NCBI GenBank assembly: GCA_002069765.1
Contig: MWBZ01000011.1
Location: 25,459-89,458, forward strand
Direction: 5' to 3'
DNA: 64,000 bases
Source: a bacterium ADurb.Bin243
GTDB taxonomy: Bacteria > Muiribacteriota > UBA9980
A program made the translations under genes and the position numbers. The notes under the pieces are model-generated. The model worked only from the letters and a program-made list of their open reading frames with translations, was not told where the DNA came from and did no database searches. Positions within the stretch are counted from its first letter, which is position 1. Every line of letters starts with the position of its first letter. Shown piece by piece: positions 7,154-16,162 of this stretch.

Positions 7154-9490
7154 ATGAATTCAGAAAATAAAAATACCAATAAAAATAAAGACGCAAAATA
7201 TCGGGCTATCTTTGAAAATATGCTCGACGCTTTCGTATTTGTAGATATATCTGGAAAAATAATCGAATGCAATAAAGCGTATTGCGATATGCTCGGCTAT
7301 TGCGAAGATGAACTGAAAAATATGAACTTCAGAGATATCACTCCACAAAAATGGTTGGATTTCGAAGAAAACATTATTAAAAATCAGCTTATCGCCACCG
7401 GACATTCGCAGGTTTACGAAAAGGAATATATCAGAAAAGACGGAACCGTATTTCCAATAGAGCTCCGAACGCACCTTATAAAAAGCGAAGACGGCGGCAT
7501 AGAGAGCATGTGCGCCATAATCCGCGATATAAGCGAAAGAAAAAAACTGGAAGCCGAAGCCGCCGCCGAGAGCGATTTTGCCAAAAGCCTTATAGAAACG
7601 GCACAGGTGATAATAGTAGTCCTTAATGAAAATGGAAAAATAGCTTTAATCAACCCTTTCTTCGAAAAATTATGCGGCTTAAAAAGTTCCGATCTGATCG
7701 GAAAAGACTGGTTCGAAACTTTTCTTCCGCCAAAAGACATGGAACGTGTCCGCAAGATTTTTCTCAACGCCATTAACGATATCGAATCCAACGGAACAAT
7801 CAATCCCATAGTTTTAAAAGACGGCCGGGAAGTCGATATAGAATGGTATTCGAAAACCTTAAAAGATAAAAATTCCAAAAGCATAGGGCTTCTTTCAGTC
7901 GGATTGGATATGACCAGTCATAAACTTTATGAAAGTTACAGAATAGTAGCCGATTACACTCTCGACTGGGAATACTGGCGCGCGCCGGACGGAAAGTATA
8001 TTTACGTTTCTCCCGCATGCGAAGCCATAACCGGTTTCAGCGCCCGGGAGTTTATAGAAGACGAAGAACTTATATTAAAGATAGCCCACCCTGAAGATAA
8101 AAGTATAATCGCCGGACATATAAAAGATTTAAAAAACGGCAATTTAAAAACCGACCATCTGATCGAATTTAAAATTATAACTAAATCCGGAGAGGTAAAA
8201 TATTTAGAGCATAAATGCAGGGCTATTTATCGTCCCGACGGAACATGGCTCGGCAACCGGGGCAGCAATAAAGATATAACCGAACGCAAAATATTCGAAA
8301 AAGAGTTAAAAGCCGAGCGCGACAGGGCGAACGCCGCCACGCTGGCTAAAAGCCTTTTCCTGGCTAAAATGAGCCATGAAATCAGGACCCCCATGAACAG
8401 CGTTATAGGATTCGCCAATCTTTTGAAAATGACCGATTTAAGTCCGGAACAGTCAGACAGCGTAAACCATATTTCCGGTTCGGCTGAAAAATTGCTGACT
8501 ATAATTAACGATATTCTCGACGTTTCAAAGATAGAAGCGGGCAAATTGACTTTGAGGCCGGCGCCTTTCGATCCGGTAGCGCTGGCCCGCGATTGCGTAA
8601 AATCTATGAGCCTTGCCGCGGCTTCTAAAAACTTAACCATAAATGAAGAATATGACGAAAAATTAAGCCGTTCGCTTCTTGGCGATCAGACAAGGATAAG
8701 ACAGATAATAACCAACCTTATCAATAACGCTATTAAATTCACTCAAAAAGGCTGCGTCAAGGTCGCCATAAAACTTACCGGAGAAGCTCCGGACAGTACC
8801 GACGTTGAATTCAGCGTATCAGATACAGGTATAGGCATAGCGCCGGAAATGATAAATAAGATCTTCGAAAATTACGTCCAGCAGGACTCGGAGCTTCACC
8901 GCGCACGCGAGGGAACGGGCCTGGGATTGAATATCGTTAAAAACCTTGTAGAACTGATGGGCGGAAAAATATCGGTAAAAAGCCGGCCGGGAAATGGAAG
9001 CGAGTTTAGCGTCAATATAAGATTCCCAAAAGCCTCCGGCGGGGAAGCTTTCGAAAAAACGCCGAAAATCTCCGCATCTCCGGCAATGCCGGAACCGGCC
9101 GGAAAAAAACTTAAACTTTTAATAGCCGAAGACGAACCAGCCAACCGCAGACTTATTAAAAAAGTTATAGAAATGAAAGGCTGGGAGGCCGTCATAGTAG
9201 ACGACGGCGAAAAAGCGGTCGAAAAAGCCTCGTCTGAACATTTCGACGCGGTCCTTATGGACATCCAGATGCCGGTAATGGACGGAATAACCGCTTCTAA
9301 AGCCATCAGCCGCATTTTCAGCGAAAAAGGCCAAAAACGTCCGCCTATAATAGTTTTAACGGCAAGCACCATGCCTGAAGAATTCGAGTTTTATATCAGG
9401 GCCGGAATGGATGGAATAATTCCGAAGCCTTTAAACGTAATTAATTTTTACGAAACCGTAGAAAAAATAATTGAAAGCGGTACTAAATGA
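7154..9490 (+). CDS. hybrid histidine kinase, PAS-PAS-PAS-HisKA-HATPase-REC
   Basis: 778 residues, no membrane segment, so a cytoplasmic sensor. Three PAS domains (about 14-130, 140-255, 258-388), each closing with a DISERKK/DMTSHK/DITERKI-type end. HisKA has the phospho-acceptor His408 in MSHEIRTPMNS. The ATPase domain shows NNAIKFT, DTGIGIAP and GTGLGLNIVKNL. The C-terminal receiver (about 650-775) has EDE acidic residues, phospho-acceptor Asp703 in [12 protein letters not shown] and the conserved Lys in PKPL. There is no output domain, so phosphate must pass to another protein. Its stop overlaps the start of the next gene, aspA, by four bases (ATGA). No clear ribosome site. Confidence 0.92.
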   Translation: MNSENKNTNKNKDAKYRAIFENMLDAFVFVDISGKIIECNKAYCDMLGYCEDELKNMNFRDITPQKWLDFEENIIKNQLIATGHSQVYEKEYIRKDGTVFPIELRTHLIKSEDGGIESMCAIIRDISERKKLEAEAAAESDFAKSLIETAQVIIVVLNENGKIALINPFFEKLCGLKSSDLIGKDWFETFLPPKDMERVRKIFLNAINDIESNGTINPIVLKDGREVDIEWYSKTLKDKNSKSIGLLSVGLDMTSHKLYESYRIVADYTLDWEYWRAPDGKYIYVSPACEAITGFSAREFIEDEELILKIAHPEDKSIIAGHIKDLKNGNLKTDHLIEFKIITKSGEVKYLEHKCRAIYRPDGTWLGNRGSNKDITERKIFEKELKAERDRANAATLAKSLFLAKMSHEIRTPMNSVIGFANLLKMTDLSPEQSDSVNHISGSAEKLLTIINDILDVSKIEAGKLTLRPAPFDPVALARDCVKSMSLAAASKNLTINEEYDEKLSRSLLGDQTRIRQIITNLINNAIKFTQKGCVKVAIKLTGEAPDSTDVEFSVSDTGIGIAPEMINKIFENYVQQDSELHRAREGTGLGLNIVKNLVELMGGKISVKSRPGNGSEFSVNIRFPKASGGEAFEKTPKISASPAMPEPAGKKLKLLIAEDEPANRRLIKKVIEMKGWEAVIVDDGEKAVEKASSEHFDAVLMDIQMPVMDGITASKAISRIFSEKGQKRPPIIVLTASTMPEEFEFYIRAGMDGIIPKPLNVINFYETVEKIIESGTK

Positions 9491-10869
9491 GAAAAGAAAA
9501 AGATTTGCTGGGAACGCTCGAAATAGACGATTCGCTTAATTACGGCGTCCAGACGAAAAGAGCAGCCGATAATTTCAGCATTAAATACAAAAGAGTCAAC
9601 ACAGAAATAATACGCGCTTACGCTATTGTAAAAAAAGCCTGCGCCACTGCCAATTACAAAACCGGAAAATTGAGCGAAGAAAAGCACGGCGCCATAATAT
9701 CCGCCTGCGACGATATAATAGCCGGAAAGCATGACTCCGACTTCGTTCTGCCCGCTATTCAGGGCGGGGCGGGCACTTCGATAAATATGAATTTAAACGA
9801 AGTTATAGCTAATATAGGCTTATCCTATATGGGCGTTAAAAAGGGCGAATACGGCAGGCTGCATCCGCTCGAAGACGTGAATATGTCCCAATCGACGAAC
9901 GACACGTTTCCGACCGCTATAAAAATAGCCATAATAAAGCTATTGAGAGAGCTTACCGACCATGTCATGGGCCTTCAAACGGCGCTGCAGCAAAAAGAAA
10001 GCGAATTCGCCGACATATTCAAACTTGGCCGCACGCAGCTCAAAGACGCCGTCCCGATAACCCTGGGACAGGAATTCGGCGCGTACGCCGAAGCGATATC
10101 GCGCGACAGATGGCGTTTATACAAATGCGAAGAGCGCATACGCCAGATCAATATAGGCGGCACGGCCATAGGCACGGGAGTGGGCGCGACGCAAAAATAC
10201 CGGTTCGCGGTCACCGAAGAATTACGCTGCCTCACCGGATACGGCCTCGCGCGCGCGGAAAACCTGATTGACGCAACGCAAAACCTCGATACATACGTCG
10301 AAATAGCCGCCATAATAAAAACCCTCGCCGTCAATTTAAATAAAATATCGAGCGATTTGCGCCTCATGGATTCCGGGCCGGTCGGCGGGCTTTCTGAAAT
10401 TTTTCTCCCTCCGCTGCAGGCAGGTTCCACTATTATGCCGGGTAAAGTCAATCCGGTCGGGCCTGAATTTATAAAACAGATCTATTATAAAGTCATCGGC
10501 AACGATCTGGCGCTCACTATCGCCGCCGCCGACGGCAATTTCGAACTCAATCCGATGCTTCCGCTCGTGGCGGACTGCATACTCGAAAACCTGGAACTCC
10601 TGCGCGACGGCGTAAAGTTTTTCAACGAAAAGGTTATATCCGGAATCCGGGCCGACAAAAAACGCTGCCGCGAATATATAGAAAAATCCTGGTCGCTCTC
10701 TTCGCTTTTTATAGAAAAATTAGGCTACGAAAAATTGACTGAAGTTCTAAAAGAATCGTTTAAAACCGGCAGGAGCTATAAGGAAATAATTCTTGAAAGC
10801 GGCCTTCTGGACGAAGAAACGATTAACCATATAATTAAAAACAATACCGAGTCCAAAAATAACGAATAA
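9487..10869 (+). CDS. aspA: aspartate ammonia-lyase (aspartase)
   Basis: 460 residues of the aspartase/fumarase superfamily. The signature loop is GSTIMPGKVNPVGPE, which carries the mobile catalytic Ser-type segment. Features that favour aspartase over class II fumarase are TSINMNLNEVIAN, DVNMSQSTND, GRTQLKDAVPITLGQEFGAY and ENLIDATQNLDTYVE. Aspartase releases ammonia from L-aspartate to give fumarate, useful in amino-acid catabolism or fumarate respiration. It overlaps the upstream hybrid kinase by four bases, so its translation is coupled to that of the sensor. Fumarase remains the alternative. Confidence 0.82.
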   Translation: MRKEKDLLGTLEIDDSLNYGVQTKRAADNFSIKYKRVNTEIIRAYAIVKKACATANYKTGKLSEEKHGAIISACDDIIAGKHDSDFVLPAIQGGAGTSINMNLNEVIANIGLSYMGVKKGEYGRLHPLEDVNMSQSTNDTFPTAIKIAIIKLLRELTDHVMGLQTALQQKESEFADIFKLGRTQLKDAVPITLGQEFGAYAEAISRDRWRLYKCEERIRQINIGGTAIGTGVGATQKYRFAVTEELRCLTGYGLARAENLIDATQNLDTYVEIAAIIKTLAVNLNKISSDLRLMDSGPVGGLSEIFLPPLQAGSTIMPGKVNPVGPEFIKQIYYKVIGNDLALTIAAADGNFELNPMLPLVADCILENLELLRDGVKFFNEKVISGIRADKKRCREYIEKSWSLSSLFIEKLGYEKLTEVLKESFKTGRSYKEIILESGLLDEETINHIIKNNTESKNNE

Positions 10870-10909
10870 GATTTTATAAAGCCCGAATTAATATTAAGCA
10901 ATATAAGAA

Positions 10910-10939
10910 TTGACATACTGCCGCCCTATATTGTATAAT
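10910..10939 (+). promoter_or_regulatory. promoter of the clpP-like gene
   Basis: Perfect TTGACA (10910-10915), 18-nt spacer and perfect TATAAT (10934-10939). It gives an AT-rich leader of about 90 nt in which I see no clear structure. Confidence 0.75.
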
Positions 10940-11037
10940 TACCTCACTGTAATTATTTTTTTGCCTTATAAACTATACGGCTGTTAAAAAGACAATCAAA
11001 CAAATATATAAAAATAATTAATATTCGGAGGAAGAAA

Positions 11038-11616
11038 ATGCCCTGCAAAGACAACAATGAAGAAAAAAAGAATTCTATGGATAGTTTTGAGGTTTTGCAA
11101 AAAACCAGAACTGTAGTAATCAGCGAAGAAGTCAGTCAGAAACTCGCGGCGCGCGTATGCAACCAGCTGCTTTACCTTCAGGAATTATCGAACGACCCTA
11201 TTAAAATACTTTTAAATACACAGGGCGGCCATGTAGAAGCCGGCGATACGATCCACGACATGATTAAATTCGTAAGGCCCGAAATTATAATGATAGGCAC
11301 CGGCTGGGTAGCCAGCGCCGGCATATTGATATATCTCGCCGCTAAAAAAGAAAACCGCTACTCGCTCAAAAACACCCGCTATCTCATTCATCAGCCGTCG
11401 GGCGGCGCATACGGCCAGGCTACCGATATAAAGATCGAAGCCGAAGAAATAACTAAAATGAAAAAAAGGCTCAATAAAATAATCAGCGACGGCACAGGCC
11501 AGCCGCTCGATAAAGTGACAAAAGATTCCGACAGAAATTTCTGGCTTGGCGCGGAAGAAGCCATAGAATACGGAATAGTCAATAAAATAATAACATCAAT
11601 AAAAGAAATAAAATAA
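11038..11616 (+). CDS. ClpP-family serine protease
   Basis: 192 residues of the ClpP/crotonase-like serine protease fold. The catalytic triad is visible: Ser in GTGWVASAGILIY, His in RYLIHQPSGG and Asp in SDRNFWLGAEEAIEYG. It differs from housekeeping ClpP in the N-terminus (no processing/axial-loop sequence of the usual kind) and in the GWVASAG loop in place of GQAASMG. It stands alone, with no clpX, clpA or tig nearby. The role may be housekeeping proteolysis or a paralogue. Strong promoter, GGAGG site and terminator make it monocistronic. Confidence 0.85.
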   Translation: MPCKDNNEEKKNSMDSFEVLQKTRTVVISEEVSQKLAARVCNQLLYLQELSNDPIKILLNTQGGHVEAGDTIHDMIKFVRPEIIMIGTGWVASAGILIYLAAKKENRYSLKNTRYLIHQPSGGAYGQATDIKIEAEEITKMKKRLNKIISDGTGQPLDKVTKDSDRNFWLGAEEAIEYGIVNKIITSIKEIK

Positions 11617-11640
11617 TTATATAATTACTTAACCCCAAAT

Positions 11641-11679
11641 AAAAAACCGGCTGAGTTTTATTTTTCAGCCGGTTTTTTA
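11641..11679. terminator. bidirectional intrinsic terminator
   Basis: AAAAAACCGGCTGA and TCAGCCGGTTTTTT form a 14-bp stem between the convergent clpP-like gene and the minus-strand HExxH gene; A/T tails on both sides allow use in both directions. Confidence 0.88.
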
Positions 11680-11723
11680 TTGTTTTTTATCGGGCCGACG
11701 CCTGATTTTTATAGATTAAAAAT

Positions 11724-13313
11724 TTATTCGGTCATATCCGAAGCTTTATATTTTGCTTTGAAAGCGGCGGTTTTTTCTGCGCCAAGAATAGCTTCAAGCG
11801 CTTCGGTAGCGGTTTTATAAGGAAGGACGCCTACCGCTTCCCTGGCTTTTATGAATTCGAGCACTTCGGCTTCGGTAATGCCCGCGGCCTCGAATTTATT
11901 TAAAAGCCAATTTTCGGGTTCAAAAAGGGAAATATTGATATTTTCATCTCTGTCGGGCTTATTGTCTTTAGAGGGTATTTTGAGATTAATCCAGAGATCC
12001 GGGCCTATATTTGAATCGATATTATCGCTCTGCATAGCTTTTTTGAAAAGCTCTTCCTTGAATGTAAGCCATTTATTTCTGATTAATTCCGAAGCGTTTT
12101 TATCGAGCTTGCCCTGTTTGAATTTAACGCCGGCCTGGTAATAATCGTAATAAAGCTTGCGGGCTTCGTTGGACATCGTAACGTATCTGGTTTCTTCGAG
12201 CAGTATTCTGTATAAAACCTGTTTATCGGCGCCGAACTCTTTAACCCAGCATTTTATGAATTGAATAAAATCGGAAGGTTTGTATTTATACATAACGGTT
12301 ATCGACTTCAAAAACGGAGACTCTATTTTGCGGGAGGTCATGATATCGAAAAACAGGCCGGCCACGGCGCCTTCGGTAGAGATAAGCTGAAGGCCGTTTT
12401 TTAATATGCCGCTCTTTTTGCCTTTATAGTTCTGCCATATATAACGGTCGCGCCTGACAGGGTCCTGCCTGGTAAACTGAAATTCGCTTATGGCGTATTT
12501 TTCCCTTTCGGATTCTTTTAACAGCAGCGGGTTCAGCTGCCCGTATATGGCTTCGAAAGCCTCCGCCCAGCCTTCGGTATAAGCCATATGGCGGTCGGAT
12601 ACTATCGGCCCGTCGTGGCCGCTGGTAGAAACGCTTCTGAGCAGGCGCCAATCTTTTAAATACATGTCGAGCATCATCGCATGGGCGTTTTCGTGGGCGA
12701 AACCGAGGCACAGCGTATCGTTTTTTATGCGGTCGGCTACTTTAGCTATACCGTCGGTAATTTTGATATAGCTGTTAAAAAAATATTCTATATTCGATTT
12801 ATAGCCCATATAAGAGGAAGAATGGCTCATGGCGCATCCGCCGCTTCCGAACGGGCATATTAAGATAGGCGTCATGACGTATTTTTTGTAATATTCGCCA
12901 TACTGCGTATCGCCGGACGCGTTTATAAGCTCGAGTTTTTTCATTCTGGCTATATGCCTTAATTTTACCGAATCGGCGACCACTTCTGAATTTTTTAAAT
13001 AATCAACCATATCCGTAAGGTTATATCTTTGCGGCTCGACGGCGACGGATACGAACGCCGATTTATATCTTGTTTCGAGTTGATCGAAACCGGGCTTCAC
13101 TTCGACTATTTTATTTTCGTCGGTTTTGAGTTCATTAATTAAAAAACCGGCCGGTATCAAGGATTTTTGCACATCGGTATTTATGCTTTGATAACCTGGA
13201 GCGAGAAACGTGGTGGGCGCTTTGGCGTATAAAGGCTCTGAAACGAGCAACGCCAGAGAAAAAAGAACGGATAGCACGGTGAAGATTTTAATTTTATTTT
13301 TTGATTTAATCAT
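11724..13313 (-). CDS. secreted HExxH metallopeptidase-like protein
   Basis: 529 residues from the ATG at 13313, which has AAAGGATG 7 nt ahead (an ATG nine bases upstream abuts that site). Signal peptide ending SEPLYA. A zinc-peptidase core is visible: HENAH at residues 207-211 (Glu208 catalytic) and a candidate third ligand Glu247 in YTEGWAEAFEA, 36 residues on, which fits a gluzincin. A Cys-containing loop (LICPFGSGGCAMSHS) lies near 155. The C-terminus (about 478-515) has a helix-hairpin-helix-like GITEAEVLEFIKAREAVG. No known peptidase family is recognised. Strong promoter, monocistronic, and divergent from an M23 peptidase gene. Confidence 0.75.
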   Translation of the reverse strand: MIKSKNKIKIFTVLSVLFSLALLVSEPLYAKAPTTFLAPGYQSINTDVQKSLIPAGFLINELKTDENKIVEVKPGFDQLETRYKSAFVSVAVEPQRYNLTDMVDYLKNSEVVADSVKLRHIARMKKLELINASGDTQYGEYYKKYVMTPILICPFGSGGCAMSHSSSYMGYKSNIEYFFNSYIKITDGIAKVADRIKNDTLCLGFAHENAHAMMLDMYLKDWRLLRSVSTSGHDGPIVSDRHMAYTEGWAEAFEAIYGQLNPLLLKESEREKYAISEFQFTRQDPVRRDRYIWQNYKGKKSGILKNGLQLISTEGAVAGLFFDIMTSRKIESPFLKSITVMYKYKPSDFIQFIKCWVKEFGADKQVLYRILLEETRYVTMSNEARKLYYDYYQAGVKFKQGKLDKNASELIRNKWLTFKEELFKKAMQSDNIDSNIGPDLWINLKIPSKDNKPDRDENINISLFEPENWLLNKFEAAGITEAEVLEFIKAREAVGVLPYKTATEALEAILGAEKTAAFKAKYKASDMTE

Positions 13314-13398
13314 AAATTTCATCCTTTCATTTAAGCCGTTTTATATATTTTTTAAGTGATTTAAAGTTTTTTGGTAACATTTTTTAAGATATAGATCA

Positions 13399-13427
13399 AT
13401 TATAACAGCCGAAAATAAGTCTGTCAA
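13399..13427 (-). promoter_or_regulatory. promoter of the secreted HExxH gene
   Basis: Minus strand: perfect TTGACA (13427-13422), 17-nt spacer, perfect TATAAT (13404-13399). Fully consensus. Confidence 0.8.
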
Positions 13428-13495
13428 GTTTTCAGGAATCTATTTAATCTAACGGCTTAAATCATAAAATATACCGCTTATCGTTTCTATTATTC
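13428..13495. other. intergenic core between divergent consensus promoters
   Basis: The 13314-13602 gap holds two back-to-back consensus promoters and otherwise AT-rich sequence; the 68-nt core between the two -35 elements shows no repeat or hairpin I can support, but is where a shared operator would sit. Confidence 0.4.
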
Positions 13496-13524
13496 TTGAC
13501 AAAACCGGATGTAAATATTATAAT
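13496..13524 (+). promoter_or_regulatory. promoter of the SH3-M23 peptidase gene
   Basis: Perfect TTGACA (13496-13501), 17-nt spacer, perfect TATAAT (13519-13524). Divergent from the promoter at 13399-13427; the 280-nt intergenic region otherwise looks empty. Confidence 0.8.
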
Positions 13525-13602
13525 TAATGAGTAAGGTTAAATGTCTTAATTATCAGCGTTTAATTTGTTATTGTTAATATTTTATAAAAAGGCGGAAAGT
13601 TT

Positions 13603-14907
13603 ATGAAATATAAAATTGTTATATCATTGTTTCTCGTCTCGTTAATTTGCGCGGGCATAAGTTACGCCGCGGGCTCCGACGACGCCGGCCTTAAAGAATG
13701 TTACTCTCAATGCGTAAAGCTTTTCGGCGAATATAAAGAAGCCGTCAGAAATAACGCAGGACAGGACATTATCGATTCGTGCTTTCAAAAATACAGAGCG
13801 GCTTTAGATAAATACAAAGAGCTTTCAAATGAAAAAGGTTCAGACAATGAATTAAAAACATCGTCGGACCTTCCAAATTTAAATAATAACGGCATAAACT
13901 ACGAAACCGTTCAGGATATTATAAATTCCGGAGCCGTAAGCCAAAAGGCGCAGGACACCGCCGTAATATCCGCAAAAATATCTTCAGCCCCGGCGAGCGG
14001 CGGAGTCGTGATGGCTTCGGTTTTAAACGTCAGAAGCGGGCCGTGGGGCGAAGTTATAGGCCAATTAAAGGCTGGCGCCAAAATAGAAATCATTTCAAAA
14101 CAGGGGTCATGGTATAAAGTGAACTTCGACGGGCGCGAAGCGTATATACACTCGGGTTATATAGCCACAAAAGATTCGGTGGCGGAAGCTTACGAAGGAT
14201 ACGCCGTTTCAGAAAACGTGAGCGTAAGCGCGTCCCAGGGCGGATCGGCCATAGGCTCGCTTAAAAAAGGCGAAGCCGTCGAAGTCCTTGAAAAACGCGG
14301 CGAATGGCTTGTCATAAAATTTAACGGCCGCGAGGCCTTTGCCCGCGCGGACGCCATATCAAAAAATTTAGCCGGAGAAAACGCGGCCGGCGCAAAAGTT
14401 TCGGCTTCCACGCCGGATCCCGGCTCCATACCGGCTTCAAGCACTATCATGGCCAATATCGGAACCAAAACTGAAAATTCCGTAATATCAAACAACGGCT
14501 TTGGATCGGGCCCCCCGCTGATAGGCGGTCCCGTGCCCCCGGCTAAAGTCACCTCCACATACGGCCCGCGCGAACTTTTCGGAAAGAACTTCCACTATGG
14601 CGTAGATCTCGGCGTTCCAACCGGAACTCCGCTGCGTTCGTTAGGCGACGGCAAGGTCATTTCCACGGGCTACGATTACGGCGGAGGCAAAACCATAGTC
14701 ATTAAATACGCTAACGGCATGACCTCGTCTTACGCGCATTGCCGCGACGCGAGCGTCGCCGTGGGTGCGACGGTCAAAAAAGGCGATCTGGTAGGCCATA
14801 CCAATAACACCGGCGCTTATACCACCGGGCCGCATCTTCATTTCAGCCTCAAAGACGCCGGCAATAAATTCGTCGATCCTCTGAAAATACCCCAAATATG
14901 GTACTAA
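13603..14907 (+). CDS. secreted SH3-SH3-M23 metallopeptidase (cell-wall endopeptidase)
   Basis: 434 residues: signal peptide (to about 22), a Cys-containing helical region, two bacterial SH3 domains (about 125-190, with VLNVRSGPWGEVIGQL, and about 200-262), a Ser/Pro/Gly linker, and a C-terminal M23 (LytM) domain from about 305. The zinc ligands are in HYGVDLG and HLHFSL, and a further His is in SYAHC, so the enzyme should be active. Such proteins cleave peptidoglycan cross-links in the periplasm; the SH3 pair probably binds wall peptides. It has its own consensus promoter. Confidence 0.92.
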   Translation: MKYKIVISLFLVSLICAGISYAAGSDDAGLKECYSQCVKLFGEYKEAVRNNAGQDIIDSCFQKYRAALDKYKELSNEKGSDNELKTSSDLPNLNNNGINYETVQDIINSGAVSQKAQDTAVISAKISSAPASGGVVMASVLNVRSGPWGEVIGQLKAGAKIEIISKQGSWYKVNFDGREAYIHSGYIATKDSVAEAYEGYAVSENVSVSASQGGSAIGSLKKGEAVEVLEKRGEWLVIKFNGREAFARADAISKNLAGENAAGAKVSASTPDPGSIPASSTIMANIGTKTENSVISNNGFGSGPPLIGGPVPPAKVTSTYGPRELFGKNFHYGVDLGVPTGTPLRSLGDGKVISTGYDYGGGKTIVIKYANGMTSSYAHCRDASVAVGATVKKGDLVGHTNNTGAYTTGPHLHFSLKDAGNKFVDPLKIPQIWY

Positions 14908-14968
14908 AAACTTAATTTATAATATATACAAATTCAATAGTTCTTTACAATCAAGGCTAATTTATTTT

Positions 14969-16162
14969 ATGACTAATCAAACGCAAAAGAATATATTGCT
15001 CGTAGAAGACGAATCCACCACGGCATCTCTTGAAACAACCATTCTCGAAAGTTATGGCTTCGATGTTATCTGCGTGAATACCGGCGAGGCGGCGATCGAA
15101 AAAATATCTTCGAATCCGCAAATAGATATGGTCCTCATGGATATAAACCTGGGGCCCGGGATCGACGGAACGCGGGCCGCGGAAACAATCCTGAGCATCA
15201 GGGAACTGCCTTTGATATTTCTTTCGTCGCACACGGAAAGAGAAGTAGTCGAAAAAACCGAAGGCATAACTTCTTACGGATATATCGTTAAAAATACAGG
15301 TGAAACGGTTCTTATAGCCGGCGTAAAAATGGTGTTCAGGCTTTTCGAAGCGCGCAAGAAAGAAAAAGAAAATTATGAAATGCAGCAGATGGTCTTTAAC
15401 CAGACCTTTCAATTTATGGGCATTCTCGACACGGCCGGGCGCGTGGTCAAAATCAATCAAACGGCCCTTAATTTCGCAGACATTACCGAAGATAAAGTGC
15501 TGGGCCTTCCTTTCTGGGAAACGAAATGGTGGAATCACGATCCGGCGCAAATACAGATGGTAAAAGAAGCCGTTAAAAAAGCGGCCTCAGGAGAAACAGT
15601 TCGCCTTGAAACTACCCATCGCGACATAAACGGCCAGCTTCGCAATATAGACTTTTCATTAAAACCTATTAAAAATTCAGCGGGAGAAGTTATTTACCTC
15701 ATTCCCGAAGGGCGCGATATCACTGAGCAAAAGCGTACCGAAACGGAACTTTTCGAGCATAAGGCGTTCCGCAGTAAAATGTTCGAAAGTTTTAAGCTTC
15801 CTATAGTCTTAATGGATTCCACTACTTTCAAATATCTGGATTGCAACCCGGCGGCTATAGCGGCATACGGTTATTCCTCCGCCGGAGAAGTGATCGGCAA
15901 AACGCCTTTAGATGTTTCCGCTCGGCTGCAATATGACGGAACGCCTTCAGCCGAAAAAGCGCAGCATTATATACAGCGCGCCATGAATGAAGGTTCAGTC
16001 ACGTTTCAATGGCTTCACCGGCGGCCCGACGGCTCGCAATGGGACGCAGAAGTGCATCTTATGTATTTCAAGGTCAACCAAACCAGTTTTCTGCAATTTA
16101 TCCTTATAGATATAACACATAAAAATGGAACCGGCGCGTTCAATATGCAAAAGAGGTGTTAA
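14969..16162 (+). CDS. response regulator REC-PAS-PAS protein
   Basis: 397 residues. N-terminal receiver (about 8-125): ILLVEDES acidic pocket, phospho-acceptor Asp58 in VLMDINLGPGIDG, Ser/Thr in LSSHT, conserved Lys near YIVK. Two PAS domains follow (about 140-255 and 268-385), the second ending in DITHK. There is no DNA-binding, GGDEF or kinase domain. The stop TAA is followed immediately by the ATG of a PAS kinase, so the pair is translationally coupled and could work as a split hybrid sensor. I checked for a frameshift joining the two reading frames and found no sign of one. Confidence 0.88.
   Translation: MTNQTQKNILLVEDESTTASLETTILESYGFDVICVNTGEAAIEKISSNPQIDMVLMDINLGPGIDGTRAAETILSIRELPLIFLSSHTEREVVEKTEGITSYGYIVKNTGETVLIAGVKMVFRLFEARKKEKENYEMQQMVFNQTFQFMGILDTAGRVVKINQTALNFADITEDKVLGLPFWETKWWNHDPAQIQMVKEAVKKAASGETVRLETTHRDINGQLRNIDFSLKPIKNSAGEVIYLIPEGRDITEQKRTETELFEHKAFRSKMFESFKLPIVLMDSTTFKYLDCNPAAIAAYGYSSAGEVIGKTPLDVSARLQYDGTPSAEKAQHYIQRAMNEGSVTFQWLHRRPDGSQWDAEVHLMYFKVNQTSFLQFILIDITHKNGTGAFNMQKRC

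Noticed and set aside
9487..10869. Class II fumarase (fumC) instead of aspartase
   Set aside because: TSINMNLNEVIAN, VNMSQSTND and ENLIDATQNLD are closer to aspartase, although only a phylogeny would settle it.
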